From: Streptomyces sp. NBC_00178
GTDB taxonomy: Bacteria; Actinomycetota; Actinomycetes; Streptomycetales; Streptomycetaceae
DNA length: 64,000 nt
Assembly: GCF_036206005.1 (NCBI RefSeq)
Contig: NZ_CP108143.1
Coordinates: forward strand, 6,167,501-6,231,500
Reading direction: 5' to 3'
Positions within the stretch are counted from its first letter, which is position 1; each line of letters starts with the position of its first letter. Under the pieces are notes generated by a model. That model was given only the letters and a program-made list of their open reading frames with translations. It was not told the DNA's origin and did not search any database. The translations under genes and the position numbers were made by a program. Positions 26,340 to 33,861 of this stretch are shown one piece after another.

Positions 26340-26960
26340 TCAGCCCGCCATGCGGGTCCGCAGCCGCCGCCAGAGCGCCGGCGTCCCACTGATCAGCAGC
26401 GTCAGCACGACCGCGGCCAGCACTCCCTGCCACGGCTCCCGGAAGAGCGAGCCGCCCAGGATGCCGATCAGCTGGTACGTCGCGGCCCACGCCAGGCACG
26501 CCGGCACGTCGCCCCGGGCGAACTGCTTCAGCGGCATCTCGCTCAGCAGGCAGGCCAGCATCACCGGGATGCGTCCGGCCGGTATCAGCCGGGACAGCAC
26601 CAGCACCGTCGTCCCGTGCTCCTCCAGCTTCCGCTGGGCCTGTTCCAGCCGCTCGGGAGCGGCTCGCCTGGTGATCGCCGCCAGCCACTTCGACCCGTTC
26701 TTCGACCGGACCCCCCGCTGCCCCAGCCAGTACAGGCAGACGTCCCCCAGGAACGCCGCACCCGCGGCCACCGCGAAGACGACCAGCAGGGTGACCGGTG
26801 ACATCCGGTGGAACGCCACCACGGCGGCGGAACTCACCAGGGCCCCGGTCGGCACCACGGGCACCAGCGAACCGAGTGCCACGAGGACGAACAACGACGG
26901 GTAGGCCACGGCCTGCTGCGTCGACTCCGTCGGCAGCTGCCCCAGCACGTCCGATATCAC
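26340..26960 (-). CDS. DedA/VTT-domain membrane protein
   Basis: 206 residues. Several hydrophobic segments (about 22-45, 55-80, 155-170, 177-193) and the conserved 'LVVLSRLIPAGRIPVMLA' region (R-x-x-P-x-x-R) plus 'GAAFLGDVCLYWLGQRG' identify the DedA/SNARE-associated family. Such proteins act as lipid scramblases or flippases, e.g. for undecaprenyl phosphate. It overlaps the upstream MBL-fold gene by ATGA, so the two are translated together. Confidence 0.87.
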   Translation of the reverse strand: MISDVLGQLPTESTQQAVAYPSLFVLVALGSLVPVVPTGALVSSAAVVAFHRMSPVTLLVVFAVAAGAAFLGDVCLYWLGQRGVRSKNGSKWLAAITRRAAPERLEQAQRKLEEHGTTVLVLSRLIPAGRIPVMLACLLSEMPLKQFARGDVPACLAWAATYQLIGILGGSLFREPWQGVLAAVVLTLLISGTPALWRRLRTRMAG

Positions 26961-27733
26961 CTACGGGCCTCCGGCCTCACATGCTCGCCGTGCCCCAGCC
27001 GGTGCACCGCCACCTCCGGCGCCAGCCTGGCCGCCTGCCGCACGAACTCGTCGCCCGGCGCGTGGAACTCGTGCGGCCGGACGCCGTCCAGTCCGATCGG
27101 CCAGTACGTCCCGTAGTGCACCGGGACCGCCGAACTGGGCTCCAGCATCGTCAGCACCTGTGCCGCGCGTGCCGCGTTCAGATGATGGGGGCCGAGATTC
27201 GGCCCCCAGCCGCCGACGGGCAGGAGCGCCACGTCCACCGGCCCCACCGCCTCGGCCATGCCCTCGAAGAGCCCGGTGTCCCCGGCGAAGTACGTGCGGG
27301 CCTCGCCCTCGACGACGTACCCCAGGGCGGGCACCCGGTGCGGGCCGACCGGCAGCCGGCGTCCGTCGTGCAGGGCGGGCACCGCCCGGACCAGTACCCC
27401 GCCCACCCGCACCACGTCCCCGGGGCCGACCTCCGAGATCCGCAGCCGGCGGACCCGGCGCAGCACCCGCAGGCCCGGGACCGCCCCGACCGCACCCCGC
27501 GGGACGATCAGCAGGCTGCCGGGAGCGAGCCGGGCCAGAGAGGGCAGATGGAGGTGGTCGGAGTGCAGGTGCGAGATCAGGACCGCGTCCGCCACCGCGG
27601 CCAGCGGGGGCGGGACCTCACCGCGGCGCCGGCGCAGATGAGCGAAGCGGCGTACGAACAACGGATCGGTCAGCACCCGGACCCCGGAGTCCTCGATCGT
27701 GCAGGTGGCATGACCCCACCACGTGACCTCCAC
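26957..27733 (-). CDS. Metallo-beta-lactamase-fold hydrolase (UlaG-like)
   Basis: 258 residues: 'MEVTWWGHATCTIEDSGVRVLTDPL' and the metal motif 'LISHLHSDHLH' (H-x-H-x-D-H), then 'YFAGDTGLFEG' and 'VPVHYGTYWP'. GTG at 27731-27733 is preceded by GAGGAGG. Shorter than the MBL gene at 25292 and without its N-terminal extension. Coupled to the DedA gene by a 4-bp overlap; the pair converges on the aminotransferase-like/MBL pair, hinting at a shared lipid-related function (inference). Confidence 0.88.
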   Translation of the reverse strand: MEVTWWGHATCTIEDSGVRVLTDPLFVRRFAHLRRRRGEVPPPLAAVADAVLISHLHSDHLHLPSLARLAPGSLLIVPRGAVGAVPGLRVLRRVRRLRISEVGPGDVVRVGGVLVRAVPALHDGRRLPVGPHRVPALGYVVEGEARTYFAGDTGLFEGMAEAVGPVDVALLPVGGWGPNLGPHHLNAARAAQVLTMLEPSSAVPVHYGTYWPIGLDGVRPHEFHAPGDEFVRQAARLAPEVAVHRLGHGEHVRPEARR

Positions 27734-27911
27734 CGCTCCGCCTCCTCGTCCGTGCCGCCGGCATGCGTGTACGCGTACGAGCGTAGGCGCTCCGCGCCCG
27801 CCCCACGCCGGAGTGCTCTCTCACGCCGCTTCCGGCGCGGGCGGACACGGTTGCACAGGGCTGCCCCGTGGGTAGGTCGTGGCCAGCATCCGAGCACGGG
27901 GGGATCCGGTC

Positions 27912-28322
27912 ATGAGGGACGTCGCCGGGGGCGTACGAGCGGCGGCCGTCGCCGGACCCACGCCGCTGGAGGAGCTCGACGGCGACCCGTTCCCCGTGGA
28001 CACCCGCAGCCGGCACGCCGTGTGCGCGCGCCGGGCCGCGGACCATGGGTACGCCGTCACCCGCCGGCCGCGTGCGTACGGGCCGCGGCCCGGCCACCAC
28101 GCGCTCCGGGGCGGAGCGGGCGGGCAGGCCGGCTCGTTCGCCGCCGCCGACCGGGTGCCGGAGCGTGCGCTCGTCTCCGGGCCCGAGTCCGAGGCGGAGT
28201 GCCGCAGGCGCGGCGCCCGGCTCGAACCCGGCTGCCCGGAGGGGCCGGTGTACACGGCGTGCGGCAAGGCCGGCGCCCACCGCGGGCTCTCCATGCCCAC
28301 CGCCGCGTGCGACGGCGGCTGA
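27912..28322 (+). CDS. Hypothetical protein, possible recombinase remnant
   Basis: 136 residues, Arg/Ala-rich and with the strong third-position G+C of a real streptomycete gene. ATG at 27912 follows GGGGGGA. The segment 'LEELDGDPFPVDTRSRHAVCARRAADHGYAVTRRPRAYG' is reminiscent of small streptomycete proteins labelled recombinase-like, but no serine-recombinase catalytic motif (Y-x-R-x-S) is present. No signal peptide or membrane span. Function cannot be assigned; it may be a decayed gene. Confidence 0.5.
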   Translation: MRDVAGGVRAAAVAGPTPLEELDGDPFPVDTRSRHAVCARRAADHGYAVTRRPRAYGPRPGHHALRGGAGGQAGSFAAADRVPERALVSGPESEAECRRRGARLEPGCPEGPVYTACGKAGAHRGLSMPTAACDGG

Positions 28323-28439
28323 CCACCCCGGGGCCCGCCTCCCGACCCGGTGCGGGGGCCCGGGGAGCCCCGCGGCGGCTATGACAGGCTTGGCGCGGGT
28401 CCGTGACGAACACCGGGCCCTGACGTGAGGTGGAACGGT

Positions 28440-30893
28440 GTGAGTGACGGGCGGTGGCGTACGGCGGGCGGGGCCCTCCTGCGCGTGATCTCGGTGTGGG
28501 CCGTGTCCACCCTCACCATGCTGGCGCTCGCGGGCATCCTGCCCGATTTCCGGCTTCAGTCCGACGACGGCGACAGCGTCACGCGCACCGCGTTCACCGC
28601 GGCCTGGGGTGCGGGGGCCTTCGGCCTCCTCTCCGCCCTCGTCTGGCCCGTACTCGTCAGGGCCCTGCTCATCGTGCCCGCCCTCGTGCTGGGCGCCCTG
28701 GTCTTCTTCCTCAACGGATCCCTGCTGCTGATCGCCCTCCGGCTCATCCCGGACGGACGCGGCGACGCCAACCCGGAGACCGCCGTCGTCGTCGCGGCGG
28801 TCATGTCCGCCGTCGCCTCAGCCGCATCGACGGCGCTCGCCGTCCGGGACGACGACGCCTACCGGCGCAGGCTCTCCCGCCTCGCCGACCGGCGCCGCAG
28901 ACGTGACGGCACCCCCGGCTCCGCGGACCGCGGCCGCGGCGGACCGCCGGGGATCGTGTTCGTCCAGCTCGACGGCGTGGGCCACCGCGTCCTCGAACGG
29001 GCGGCGGCCGACGGCGTCATGCCCACCGTGGCCGGACTGCTCGCCGACGAGGCAGGCCACCGTCTGACGCCCTGGACGACCGACTGGTCCAGTCAGACCG
29101 GCGCGAGCCAGCTCGGCATCCTGCACGGCACCAACCACGACGTGCCCGCCTTCCGCTGGTTCGAGAAGGAGACCGGCACCGTCATGGTCTCCAGCAGACC
29201 GGCCAGCGCCCTCGAACTCCAGCGCAGAGCCATAGCCCGCACCCGCTACGGCGGCCTGCTCACCGTGGACGGCGCGAGCCGGGGCAACCTCTTCAGCGGC
29301 GGCGCGGACCAGCTGGCCCTGGTCCTCTCGATGGCCGCCAGGCTCGGCAAGGGACGCCGGTCCCGAGCCGGCTACTTCGCCTACTTCTCCGACCCCGCCA
29401 ACGCGGTCCGCACCTTCCTGTCCTTCGTCGCGGAGGTAGGCCGGGAGATCGGGCAGTCGACCCTGGCCCGGGCGCGCAAGGAGGTCCCCCGGGTCAAGCG
29501 CGGCGGTCTCTACCCCTTCATCCGGGCGTTCGCGACGGTCGTCGAGCGTGACGTCGTGGTCTCCGCGGTGATCGGCGACATGTTCGCCGGACGCACCGCG
29601 GTCTACGCGGACCTGGTCGCCTACGACGAGGTCGCCCACCACTCCGGGCCGCACAGCAGGGACGCCGAGAAGGTCCTCGCCCGGCTCGACCGCTCGCTGG
29701 GCCTCATCATCAAGATCGCCGACCACACCCCGCGCGACTACCGGATCGTGCTGCTCTCCGACCACGGCCAGAGCCCGGGGGAGACCTTCGCGGGCCGCTA
29801 CGGCCTGACGCTCAAGGACCTCGTACGGGCCGGCTGCGGGCTGCCCGTGCCGCGCAGGGCGCAGCGCACCCGCAGCGCGTCGGAGGCCCGGGACGCCGTG
29901 CGCACGGCACTGCACAGGCCGGTCGGCGGGCGTGAGGCGGAGCACCCCTCGAAGTCCTCCGACCCGGTCGTGCTGGCCTCCGGGAACCTCGGCCTGCTGT
30001 CCTTCCCGGACATCGAGGGCCGCGCCTCGCGCGAACAGATCGACCGCCGCTGCCCCGCACTGCTCGCCACGCTCGCCGCACATCCCGGTATCGGTTTCCT
30101 GCTCGTGCGGAGCGAGAGACACGGGTCCGTGGTGCTCGGCGCGGGCGGGGAGGAGGTCCCGGTCGCCGAGCTGACCGACGGGCAGGGCCCCATCGCCGTG
30201 TTCGGCGAGGGCGCGGCCGACGCGGTGCGGCGCACCGACACCTTCCCGCACGTCGCGGACGTCATGGTCAACTCGATGTACGACCCGGACACCGGAAGGG
30301 TGCACGCCTTCGAGGAGCAGATCGGCTCCCACGGAGGGCTCGGCGGCGAACAGTCCCGGCCGTTCCTGCTGTGGCCGCGCACCCTGGCGGATCCCCTGGA
30401 CGCGATGGCGGCGGACGCCCCGCGGACGCCGCGACCCGCCACCGCCGACGCCCCCGGGACGGCTGCCCCGGCCGCCCTCGTGGGCGCGGAGGCCGTGCAC
30501 CTGGTCCTGGCGCGCTGGCTGCGGGAGCTCTCCGGTCCCCAGATCCCCTTGCAGCCGGGCGGCGTCGACAGGGCCGGGCGCCGCACGGACGGAGCCGTCC
30601 CGGAGAGTGCTGTCCCGGAGGGTGCCGTCCGCCTCCTCGACGGGCGGCTGCCGGACGGGCGACCACCGGGGGAGTCCTCGCGTGCGGACGCGCCCGCGCA
30701 GGCGTCACCGCGTGAGCCGTCCCTCCAGGGAGATGCGTCCCACGGCGGGGTGCCGAGGCAGTCCGGGCGGGACGCAGCCCTCCCGGACCCCGAGCACACC
30801 GTGGGGGGCGAACCTCTCAGGGATTCCGACGGCGCCGTACGGGGCGAACCCCTTCCGGACTCCGACGACGCCGTCCGGGGCGCCCGTGGCTGA
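28440..30893 (+). CDS. Holin-like membrane domain fused to an alkaline-phosphatase-superfamily phosphodiesterase
   Basis: 817 residues. Residues about 10-135 carry four hydrophobic helices of the 'phage holin family' (PF04020-like) type. From about 175 there is an alkaline phosphatase/nucleotide pyrophosphatase-like domain: metal-binding 'VFVQLDGVGHRVL', a nucleophile region 'WSSQTGASQLGILHGTN', 'YDEVAHHSGPHS' and 'VLLSDHGQSPGETF'. The last ~100 residues are low-complexity with near-repeats (GAVRGEPL..DSD). GTG 28440 has GAGGTGG upstream. Inference: membrane-anchored phosphodiesterase or phosphoglycerol-transferase-like enzyme. Monocistronic. Confidence 0.83.
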   Translation: MSDGRWRTAGGALLRVISVWAVSTLTMLALAGILPDFRLQSDDGDSVTRTAFTAAWGAGAFGLLSALVWPVLVRALLIVPALVLGALVFFLNGSLLLIALRLIPDGRGDANPETAVVVAAVMSAVASAASTALAVRDDDAYRRRLSRLADRRRRRDGTPGSADRGRGGPPGIVFVQLDGVGHRVLERAAADGVMPTVAGLLADEAGHRLTPWTTDWSSQTGASQLGILHGTNHDVPAFRWFEKETGTVMVSSRPASALELQRRAIARTRYGGLLTVDGASRGNLFSGGADQLALVLSMAARLGKGRRSRAGYFAYFSDPANAVRTFLSFVAEVGREIGQSTLARARKEVPRVKRGGLYPFIRAFATVVERDVVVSAVIGDMFAGRTAVYADLVAYDEVAHHSGPHSRDAEKVLARLDRSLGLIIKIADHTPRDYRIVLLSDHGQSPGETFAGRYGLTLKDLVRAGCGLPVPRRAQRTRSASEARDAVRTALHRPVGGREAEHPSKSSDPVVLASGNLGLLSFPDIEGRASREQIDRRCPALLATLAAHPGIGFLLVRSERHGSVVLGAGGEEVPVAELTDGQGPIAVFGEGAADAVRRTDTFPHVADVMVNSMYDPDTGRVHAFEEQIGSHGGLGGEQSRPFLLWPRTLADPLDAMAADAPRTPRPATADAPGTAAPAALVGAEAVHLVLARWLRELSGPQIPLQPGGVDRAGRRTDGAVPESAVPEGAVRLLDGRLPDGRPPGESSRADAPAQASPREPSLQGDASHGGVPRQSGRDAALPDPEHTVGGEPLRDSDGAVRGEPLPDSDDAVRGARG

Positions 30894-30914
30894 GGGGGCC
30901 GCCGGGGAGGGGCG

Positions 30915-31967
30915 TCACGCGGACTCGCGCCGCACCAGGGTCGGATGGAAGACCACCGACGGCTCGGGACGACCCGACTTGCCGATCTGCTTCAGCAGCA
31001 GCCGGGCCATCTCGGACGCCATCTCCTCCACCGGCTGACGGACCGTGGTGAGCGGCGGATCGCAGGCGAGCGCCGCGCTGCTGTCGTCGAAGCCGACCAC
31101 CGCCACGTCCCCGGGCACGTCCCTTCCCGCCCGCAGCAGCACCGGCAGGGCGCCGAGCGCCATCAGGTCCGACGCGATGAACACCCCGTCCAGGCCCGGG
31201 CGGTCGCGCAGCAGCTTCCGCATCGCGGAGGCGCCACCTGTGTGCGTGAAGTCCCCTTCGGCCACCTCCACCTCACCGATCCCGTGCCCCGCCAGCGAGT
31301 CCAGGAACCCGTCCAGCCGCGCCTGGCCGGCGGGCCTGTCCTGGGGGCCGGCGATGCTGGCGATGTTGCGCCGCCCCAGCGACACGAGCAGGTCGGCGGC
31401 CATCTGCGCACCCGCGCGCTGGTCGGCCTCGACGTAGGTGAGCGGCGAGGGGCGGAGCGGCCGGCCGGCCAGCACGGCCGGCAGCCGGGTGTCGTGGAGG
31501 AGCGCGGGCAGCGGATCGTCGGCGTGCGAGGAGATCAGCACCACACCGTCGACGTGGCCCTGACGCAGGTACGACAGCAGCTGGTTGCGTGAGGCCTCGT
31601 CGTCCGCCAGCATCAGCACCATCTGGATGCCCGCGGGGCGCAGCACGTCGAGCACTCCGCCGACGACCCGTCCGAAGTGCGGGTCGGAGAACATCCGGCC
31701 GACGAACGGCTCGGCGACGGGACGCCGTTCACGCTCGGACACCACCAGGGCGATCGAGTCGGTCCGCCGGGTCACCAGGGACCGGGCGGCGCGGTTGGGC
31801 ACGTAGCCCGTCGTGGCGACCGCCTCCTCCACCACGCGTCGCAGGGCAGGGTCCACCGTGGTCGCACCGTTGATCACCCGGGACACCGTGGCCCGGGAGA
31901 CGCCCGCCACCGCGGCCACGTCCTCCAAGGTGGCGGGGCGTACGGGCGGTGAAACGTCGGCTGTCAT
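30915..31967 (-). CDS. LacI-family transcriptional regulator
   Basis: 350 residues. N-terminal helix-turn-helix 'ATLEDVAAVAGVSRATVSRVINGATTV' with the LacI hinge 'GYVPNRAARSLVTRRT', then a periplasmic-sugar-binding-like effector domain ('GVVLISSHADD', 'VAVVGFDDSSAALACDPPLTTVRQP'). It follows the DUF305 lipoprotein gene by 7 bp on the same strand. No sugar transporter is adjacent; the best candidate target is the palindrome at 33679-33692 in the DUF1996 promoter about 1.7 kb away. Confidence 0.93.
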   Translation of the reverse strand: MTADVSPPVRPATLEDVAAVAGVSRATVSRVINGATTVDPALRRVVEEAVATTGYVPNRAARSLVTRRTDSIALVVSERERRPVAEPFVGRMFSDPHFGRVVGGVLDVLRPAGIQMVLMLADDEASRNQLLSYLRQGHVDGVVLISSHADDPLPALLHDTRLPAVLAGRPLRPSPLTYVEADQRAGAQMAADLLVSLGRRNIASIAGPQDRPAGQARLDGFLDSLAGHGIGEVEVAEGDFTHTGGASAMRKLLRDRPGLDGVFIASDLMALGALPVLLRAGRDVPGDVAVVGFDDSSAALACDPPLTTVRQPVEEMASEMARLLLKQIGKSGRPEPSVVFHPTLVRRESA

Positions 31968-31974
31968 GCAGTCT

Positions 31975-32601
31975 TTATACCGGGTGATCCGACGGGCAGG
32001 CGAAGGGTTCCGGCACGTCAGTGGGCGTGCCCGCGCAAAGAGCCGCCAGCGCGGCCAACTGCCCGCCGCGCGCGGTCACGAGCGTCCCCGCCCGCTCCCT
32101 GGCCTCCGCGCGGGTCCCCGCGGTCACCTCCGAGCGCGACACCTGCGCGGACTGCCGCAGGTGGTCGTGCATCTGTGCCACCAACAGGGAGTCGAAGGCG
32201 CTGCCCCGTGCCGCACGTGCGTCGTCCAGGTCCTGGTCCGTCACCATGCCCGGCATGTCGTGACCCTTGTGGAGATCGGTGTCCGGGAGGCCCATCCGGT
32301 CGCGCAGCCGGCGCAAATCCCCCAGCTCCGACGCGAGTTCCGCGCGAAGCCGTGCCGCCCAGGGGCGCAGTCCCGGCCCCGTGGCCTCCCGCGCGGCGAG
32401 GCCGAGCAGCACGACGGCCTGCTCGTCCATGGGGACCATCAGCTGGACCCACGCGGCGTCGGTGGGGTGGCCCGAGGGTGCCGGTGCCGCAGTCGTGGGC
32501 GGTGGCCCGGCACCGTGACCCGGCTCCGGCCCCGCATTCCCCGTGCACGAGGTCAGCAGGACGAGCAGGAGAAGGGCTGCTGCGGTACGGCGAGCCGCCA
32601 T
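31975..32601 (-). CDS. DUF305-domain lipoprotein
   Basis: 208 residues. 'MAARRTAAALLLLVLLTSC' is a lipoprotein signal with lipobox L-T-S-C (Cys19), so it is anchored outside the membrane. Residues 45-195 match DUF305: 'DAAWVQLMVPMDEQAVVLLGLA', 'HKGHDMPGMVTDQDLDDARAARGSAFDSLLVAQMHDHLRQS'. The Met/His-rich segments suggest copper or other metal binding, as in related proteins (inference). The next gene, a LacI regulator, starts 7 bp downstream, an unusual pairing. Confidence 0.85.
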   Translation of the reverse strand: MAARRTAAALLLLVLLTSCTGNAGPEPGHGAGPPPTTAAPAPSGHPTDAAWVQLMVPMDEQAVVLLGLAAREATGPGLRPWAARLRAELASELGDLRRLRDRMGLPDTDLHKGHDMPGMVTDQDLDDARAARGSAFDSLLVAQMHDHLRQSAQVSRSEVTAGTRAEARERAGTLVTARGGQLAALAALCAGTPTDVPEPFACPSDHPV

Positions 32602-32679
32602 CGGCAGTGATCCTTCGACGGGGTGCCCGCCCGTGCCGCGAGGGCTCGGGCGGGCACCGGTGGATGGGGGGGGAGGACG

Positions 32680-33624
32680 TCAGGGAGTGCCGTTCGCACC
32701 GCACTTGATGATCGCGTTGATGCAGTCGCGCACCCGCTGCGCCATCTCCGCCTCGGGCCACACGTTGAAGAAGTCGCCGTGCATCGTGTAGCCGCGGCCC
32801 GAGGCCAGTCTGAAGCGTGCGGGGTCGCCGTTGACCGGATAGCGCAGGACCTGGCGGAGTTTGGGTACCGGGACGGGATGCGTCGACGGACAGGCGCCGC
32901 CCACCGGATACGCCATGTGGCTCTTGTGGTCGGCGGAGTCCAGATCCCTGCCGTTCCAGCACTGCGGGAAGTCCAGATAGCTCTCCATCATCGAGCCGGC
33001 CGGGCAGGTGACGAAGTCGTGGGACGGGTTCACCTCACCGTGGTGCAGACACGACCACCGCGAGATGGTGTTGTCGTTCGGTCCCGTCGCTTTCGCGTTG
33101 CCCGCGACGATCCGCAGCCCGCGGGGGAAGGGCTTGATGGTCCGGATGATGTCGTCCCGGACGCCCTCGCCGAGGTAGTAGAAGGTGGTGCCGGTCGGTT
33201 CCACCGCCTGGTCGCCGTTGTACAGCGTGGGCACCCAGTACGAGGAGAGGTCGGTCCTGGGCGCGCAGCTGGTGCCCGCCCTCTCCAGGGACGCCAGGTC
33301 GGAGTGGGCGTTGGTGGAGTCGTTGCCGAAGAAGCTGTGCATGTGCGAGGCGCCCGGAAGGTTGGGCAGCACGATCGGGTCGTCCGGTGCCCGGTGCGTG
33401 TAGGGGCATTCCGCCAGGAACTCGGCGACCCGGACCACGTCCGCGGCGGCCCGGGGTTCGTTCCGTTCGGCGGCGGCGTTGCCCACGTTGGCCTGAACGA
33501 GGGAGAGGGCGAGCGCGGCGGCGGCGAGCCCGGCGATCCGGTACCGCCACGGGGACGGGGTCCTGCGCCCGTGGTGTCCGGGCGTGCGTCTGCCGAAGGG
33601 CGTGCGTCTGTCGAAGAAGGGCAC
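32680..33624 (-). CDS. Secreted DUF1996-domain protein
   Basis: 314 residues. GTG at 33622-33624 with CAGGAG upstream gives an Arg-rich N-region followed by the hydrophobic core '[23 protein letters not shown]', a signal peptide. The rest is DUF1996: '[30 protein letters not shown]', '[11 protein letters not shown]', '[21 protein letters not shown]'. The conserved Cys and His/Asp residues suggest a secreted enzyme or binding protein; DUF1996 proteins in actinomycetes and fungi often accompany carbohydrate-active enzymes. The promoter carries a LacI-type operator, consistent with carbohydrate control. Confidence 0.88.
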   Translation of the reverse strand: MPFFDRRTPFGRRTPGHHGRRTPSPWRYRIAGLAAAALALSLVQANVGNAAAERNEPRAAADVVRVAEFLAECPYTHRAPDDPIVLPNLPGASHMHSFFGNDSTNAHSDLASLERAGTSCAPRTDLSSYWVPTLYNGDQAVEPTGTTFYYLGEGVRDDIIRTIKPFPRGLRIVAGNAKATGPNDNTISRWSCLHHGEVNPSHDFVTCPAGSMMESYLDFPQCWNGRDLDSADHKSHMAYPVGGACPSTHPVPVPKLRQVLRYPVNGDPARFRLASGRGYTMHGDFFNVWPEAEMAQRVRDCINAIIKCGANGTP

Positions 33625-33655
33625 GGCACTCCTGTTCCGAGGAAGTGGGGTTCCT

Positions 33656-33675
33656 CTGACCGGTCGTCCGGTCAG
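33656..33675. promoter_or_regulatory. Inverted repeat in the DUF1996 leader
   Basis: CTGACCGG-TCGT-CCGGTCAG is a perfect 8-bp-arm hairpin with a 4-base loop, in the expected 5' untranslated leader of the DUF1996 transcript. It could be a second operator or an mRNA-stabilising stem. Confidence 0.6.
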
Positions 33676-33678
33676 GGT

Positions 33679-33692
33679 AGAGAGCGCTCTCT
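33679..33692. promoter_or_regulatory. LacI-type operator palindrome
   Basis: AGAGAGCGCTCTCT is a perfect 14-bp palindrome with the central GCGC (CG step) that LacI/CebR-type regulators recognise (CebR: TGGGAGCGCTCCCA). It lies across the predicted transcription start of the DUF1996 gene. Confidence 0.72.
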
Positions 33693-33697
33693 CATGG

Positions 33698-33726
33698 AAC
33701 GTAAAAGCATGACCAAGGCATGTCAA
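33698..33726 (-). promoter_or_regulatory. Promoter of the DUF1996 gene
   Basis: Reading leftward, TTGACA (33721-33726) and TACGTT (33698-33703) are separated by exactly 17 bases, a good match to the vegetative sigma consensus. The start point would fall inside the 33679-33692 palindrome. Confidence 0.65.
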
Positions 33727-33861
33727 TACGCTGCGTCGTACCGTCAATTACCTTCTGTTTGCACGGAGTTGCGGGCGGCGAACATGGGAGAGGCTCTTTC
33801 CCGCCTCTGCGCGACCACCGGTCCGGCGGCGTTGTCAGTGGTGCACGGCAGGATGGTGCCC

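Noticed and set aside
27912-28322. Serine recombinase / mobile element
   Set aside because: Only a vague resemblance; no catalytic motif, no inverted repeats or target duplications around it. Kept as hypothetical.
32623-33861. N-terminal extension of LigA by 413 codons
   Set aside because: The extension is antisense to the DUF1996 gene and lacks homology; LigA similarity begins at 33862.
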